A stretch of 64,000 nucleotides of DNA from JAYOEY01 sp038120295. Its GTDB lineage: Bacteria; Pseudomonadota; Alphaproteobacteria; MPNO01; UBA2964. The notes under the pieces were generated by a model. It worked only from the letters and a program-made list of their open reading frames with translations, was not told where the DNA came from and ran no database searches. The stretch lies in contig JAYOLL010000006.1 in NCBI GenBank assembly GCA_038120295.1, forward strand, positions 76,422 through 140,421, in the 5' to 3' direction. The first letter of the stretch is position 1. Every line of letters begins with the position of its first letter. A program made the translations under genes and the position numbers. Shown one piece after another: positions 62,822 to 64,000 of the stretch.

Positions 62822-62958
62822 GCCCTTTATCTCCCTCGAGGTCATGAAAACGCCCTTGTCGGCTTCCTGCGAAGCGGCGGCTCAAAACCATTATACAGCA
62901 TCGCCGCAACGCGGATCACCGCCAAACCGGGGCGCATCTCCGACGCGACGCGCGCAAT

Positions 62959-64000
62959 CTAGCGCCGGGACGGCCGAGGCAGGTCGACTTCGACCCTGAG
63001 ACCACCGATCCCGGCGTCTAGAAGACGAAGGTTCCCGCCATACATCGAAACGATATCCGCAACGATGGTCAGACCGAAACCGGTCCCGGGCGGCGCTTCG
63101 TCCAGCCGGCCGCCCCAGTTCAGCGCAGTCTCCCGGTTCTCAGGCGAAATGCCGGGCCCATCGTCGGCCACCCAGACGAGAAGCCCTGCCTCGTCCCCAC
63201 CCAGGCGTGACGCGCCGACCTCGATACGCGAATCGGCGAACTTGTGTGCATTCGAAACCAGATTGCCGACGATGGCTTCCAGGTCGTGTCGAGCGACCGG
63301 AAAGGATAGCCCCTCCTCGCAATCGCAGACGATTTCGAGCGGCATGCGTCGGTACACGATAGAGAAACCATCAGCGACATCCCTCAGCAGGGAGGAAACG
63401 TCCGTGCGGCGCTGGACCTGACTATCGGAGCCGATGGCCCGGGCAAGGCTCGCGTAGCGGTCCACCAGGCCGGCCATGCGGTCCACCTGCCTCTTGAGCA
63501 GCGGCGTATCCTGCGTGTCTTCTCCAAGGCCGTTTTTCAGGACGGCAAGCGGATGATTAATATCATGCGCGATCTTGCTGACATATTTCCGGGTCCGGTC
63601 GATCAGCATCAGGTTCTGTTTCAACAACCCGTTCACCCGGTCCACCAGATGCTGCAGTTCCCGCGGAAACGTCCCCTCGATTTCCTCGGTTTCGGCCGCT
63701 TCGTAGCGGCCAATCGCCGTCGCCATCCTTCCGAGGTCCTGCCGTAGCGCCAGCAGGATGACAGCGAGCATTCCCAAAGCCACAACAGACACAGGAATCA
63801 GGGCCAGCAGAAAAAAGCGCCGCAGCCTAGACGCATGCTGCGCCACGTAGTCGTGGTACTGTTCCGCCGCGATCCCGACCAGATAATGGACCCGGGACCC
63901 AGCCGCCCCTGCCCCCGCCTCGACAACGAAACGCTCCGCAATGCGTGACCTGCCCCCACGTTTAGTACCAGCGGTTAGTTTAGACTGTTTGTTGAGCGGC
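62959..64000 (-). CDS. Sensor histidine kinase, 3'-terminal part, 5' end outside window
   Basis: The frame is open to the right edge. The visible part is a periplasmic segment (about nt 63850-64000 region, ERFVVEAG and VHYLVGIAAEQY), a membrane helix (LALIPVSVVALGMLAVILLA), a HisKA domain with AHDINHPL (the His is the phospho-acceptor), and an HATPase domain with NLVSNAHKFAD, DDGPGIS and GTGFGLTIV. The response regulator is probably just beyond the edge. No link to the pilus genes is shown by sequence other than adjacency. Confidence 0.88.
   Translation of the reverse strand, partial: PLNKQSKLTAGTKRGGRSRIAERFVVEAGAGAAGSRVHYLVGIAAEQYHDYVAQHASRLRRFFLLALIPVSVVALGMLAVILLALRQDLGRMATAIGRYEAAETEEIEGTFPRELQHLVDRVNGLLKQNLMLIDRTRKYVSKIAHDINHPLAVLKNGLGEDTQDTPLLKRQVDRMAGLVDRYASLARAIGSDSQVQRRTDVSSLLRDVADGFSIVYRRMPLEIVCDCEEGLSFPVARHDLEAIVGNLVSNAHKFADSRIEVGASRLGGDEAGLLVWVADDGPGISPENRETALNWGGRLDEAPPGTGFGLTIVADIVSMYGGNLRLLDAGIGGLRVEVDLPRPSRR

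Noticed and set aside
1..64000. Possible prophage, integron or transposon
   Set aside because: No integrase, transposase, terminal repeats or attachment-site duplications were seen; the gene content is chromosomal. Only the HlyD remnant hints at a past rearrangement.

Overview
The window is GC-rich chromosomal DNA, most likely from an alphaproteobacterium. This rests on an alphaproteobacterial-type Fur without the enteric CxxC pairs, TctC, TauD and FAH families, a SPOR/Sel1 protein, and heavy use of stop/start overlaps. The exact order cannot be told from the sequence. I saw no rRNA, tRNA, CRISPR array or intact insertion sequence.

Left part (1-32 kb). At the edge lies the C-terminal half of an SF2 helicase, followed by a short HlyD-adaptor remnant and a strongly AT-rich gap. 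Next come a CHASE2 adenylate cyclase and an acetolactate-synthase-like enzyme. Redox cluster A (6291-13839, minus strand) follows. It encodes a membrane-anchored FAD/[2Fe-2S] reductase, a tetraheme cytochrome c554-like protein, a cNMP-binding protein fused to a four-cluster ferredoxin, a di-heme cytochrome b and a decaheme cytochrome c. Ordinary metabolic genes come next: glutamate dehydrogenase, a TauD-like dioxygenase, an FbpABC ferric-iron transporter with Fur-like boxes and fur itself, a TctC receptor, an ornithine cyclodeaminase homologue, an NMT1/SsuA-type ABC transporter, two FAH-family proteins and a UbiD-family decarboxylase.

Middle (32.3-39.8 kb). Redox cluster B is a second, diverged copy of the same electron-transfer chain without the tetraheme gene. 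Its reductase carries three N-terminal FHA (phosphothreonine-binding) domains. A perfect 12-bp hairpin terminator overlaps the last stop codon of the cluster.

Right part (40-64 kb). This is a type IV pilus/type II secretion-like (MSHA-like) machine: GspE with an FHA domain, GspF, a secretin, five pilin-like proteins, a prepilin peptidase, PilM-PilN-like and PilO-PilP-like fusions and a secretin N0-domain protein. Embedded among these genes are a Ser/Thr kinase-FGE fusion, a PP2C phosphatase, an adenylate cyclase-FHA protein and a catalytically dead cyclase-FHA paralogue. A sensor histidine kinase runs off the right edge.

How they may work together (inference). The chain NAD(P)H to FAD to [2Fe-2S] to four [4Fe-4S] to heme b to decaheme c would carry electrons from cytoplasm to periplasm. 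The ferredoxin subunits have intact cNMP-binding cassettes and the window encodes two apparently active cyclases. The cluster B reductase has FHA domains, and the window encodes one Thr kinase and one PP2C. The most interesting reading is therefore a transmembrane multiheme electron-export chain, duplicated, and controlled by cAMP (both copies) and phosphothreonine (copy B), next to and possibly co-regulated with a pilus/secretion machine.
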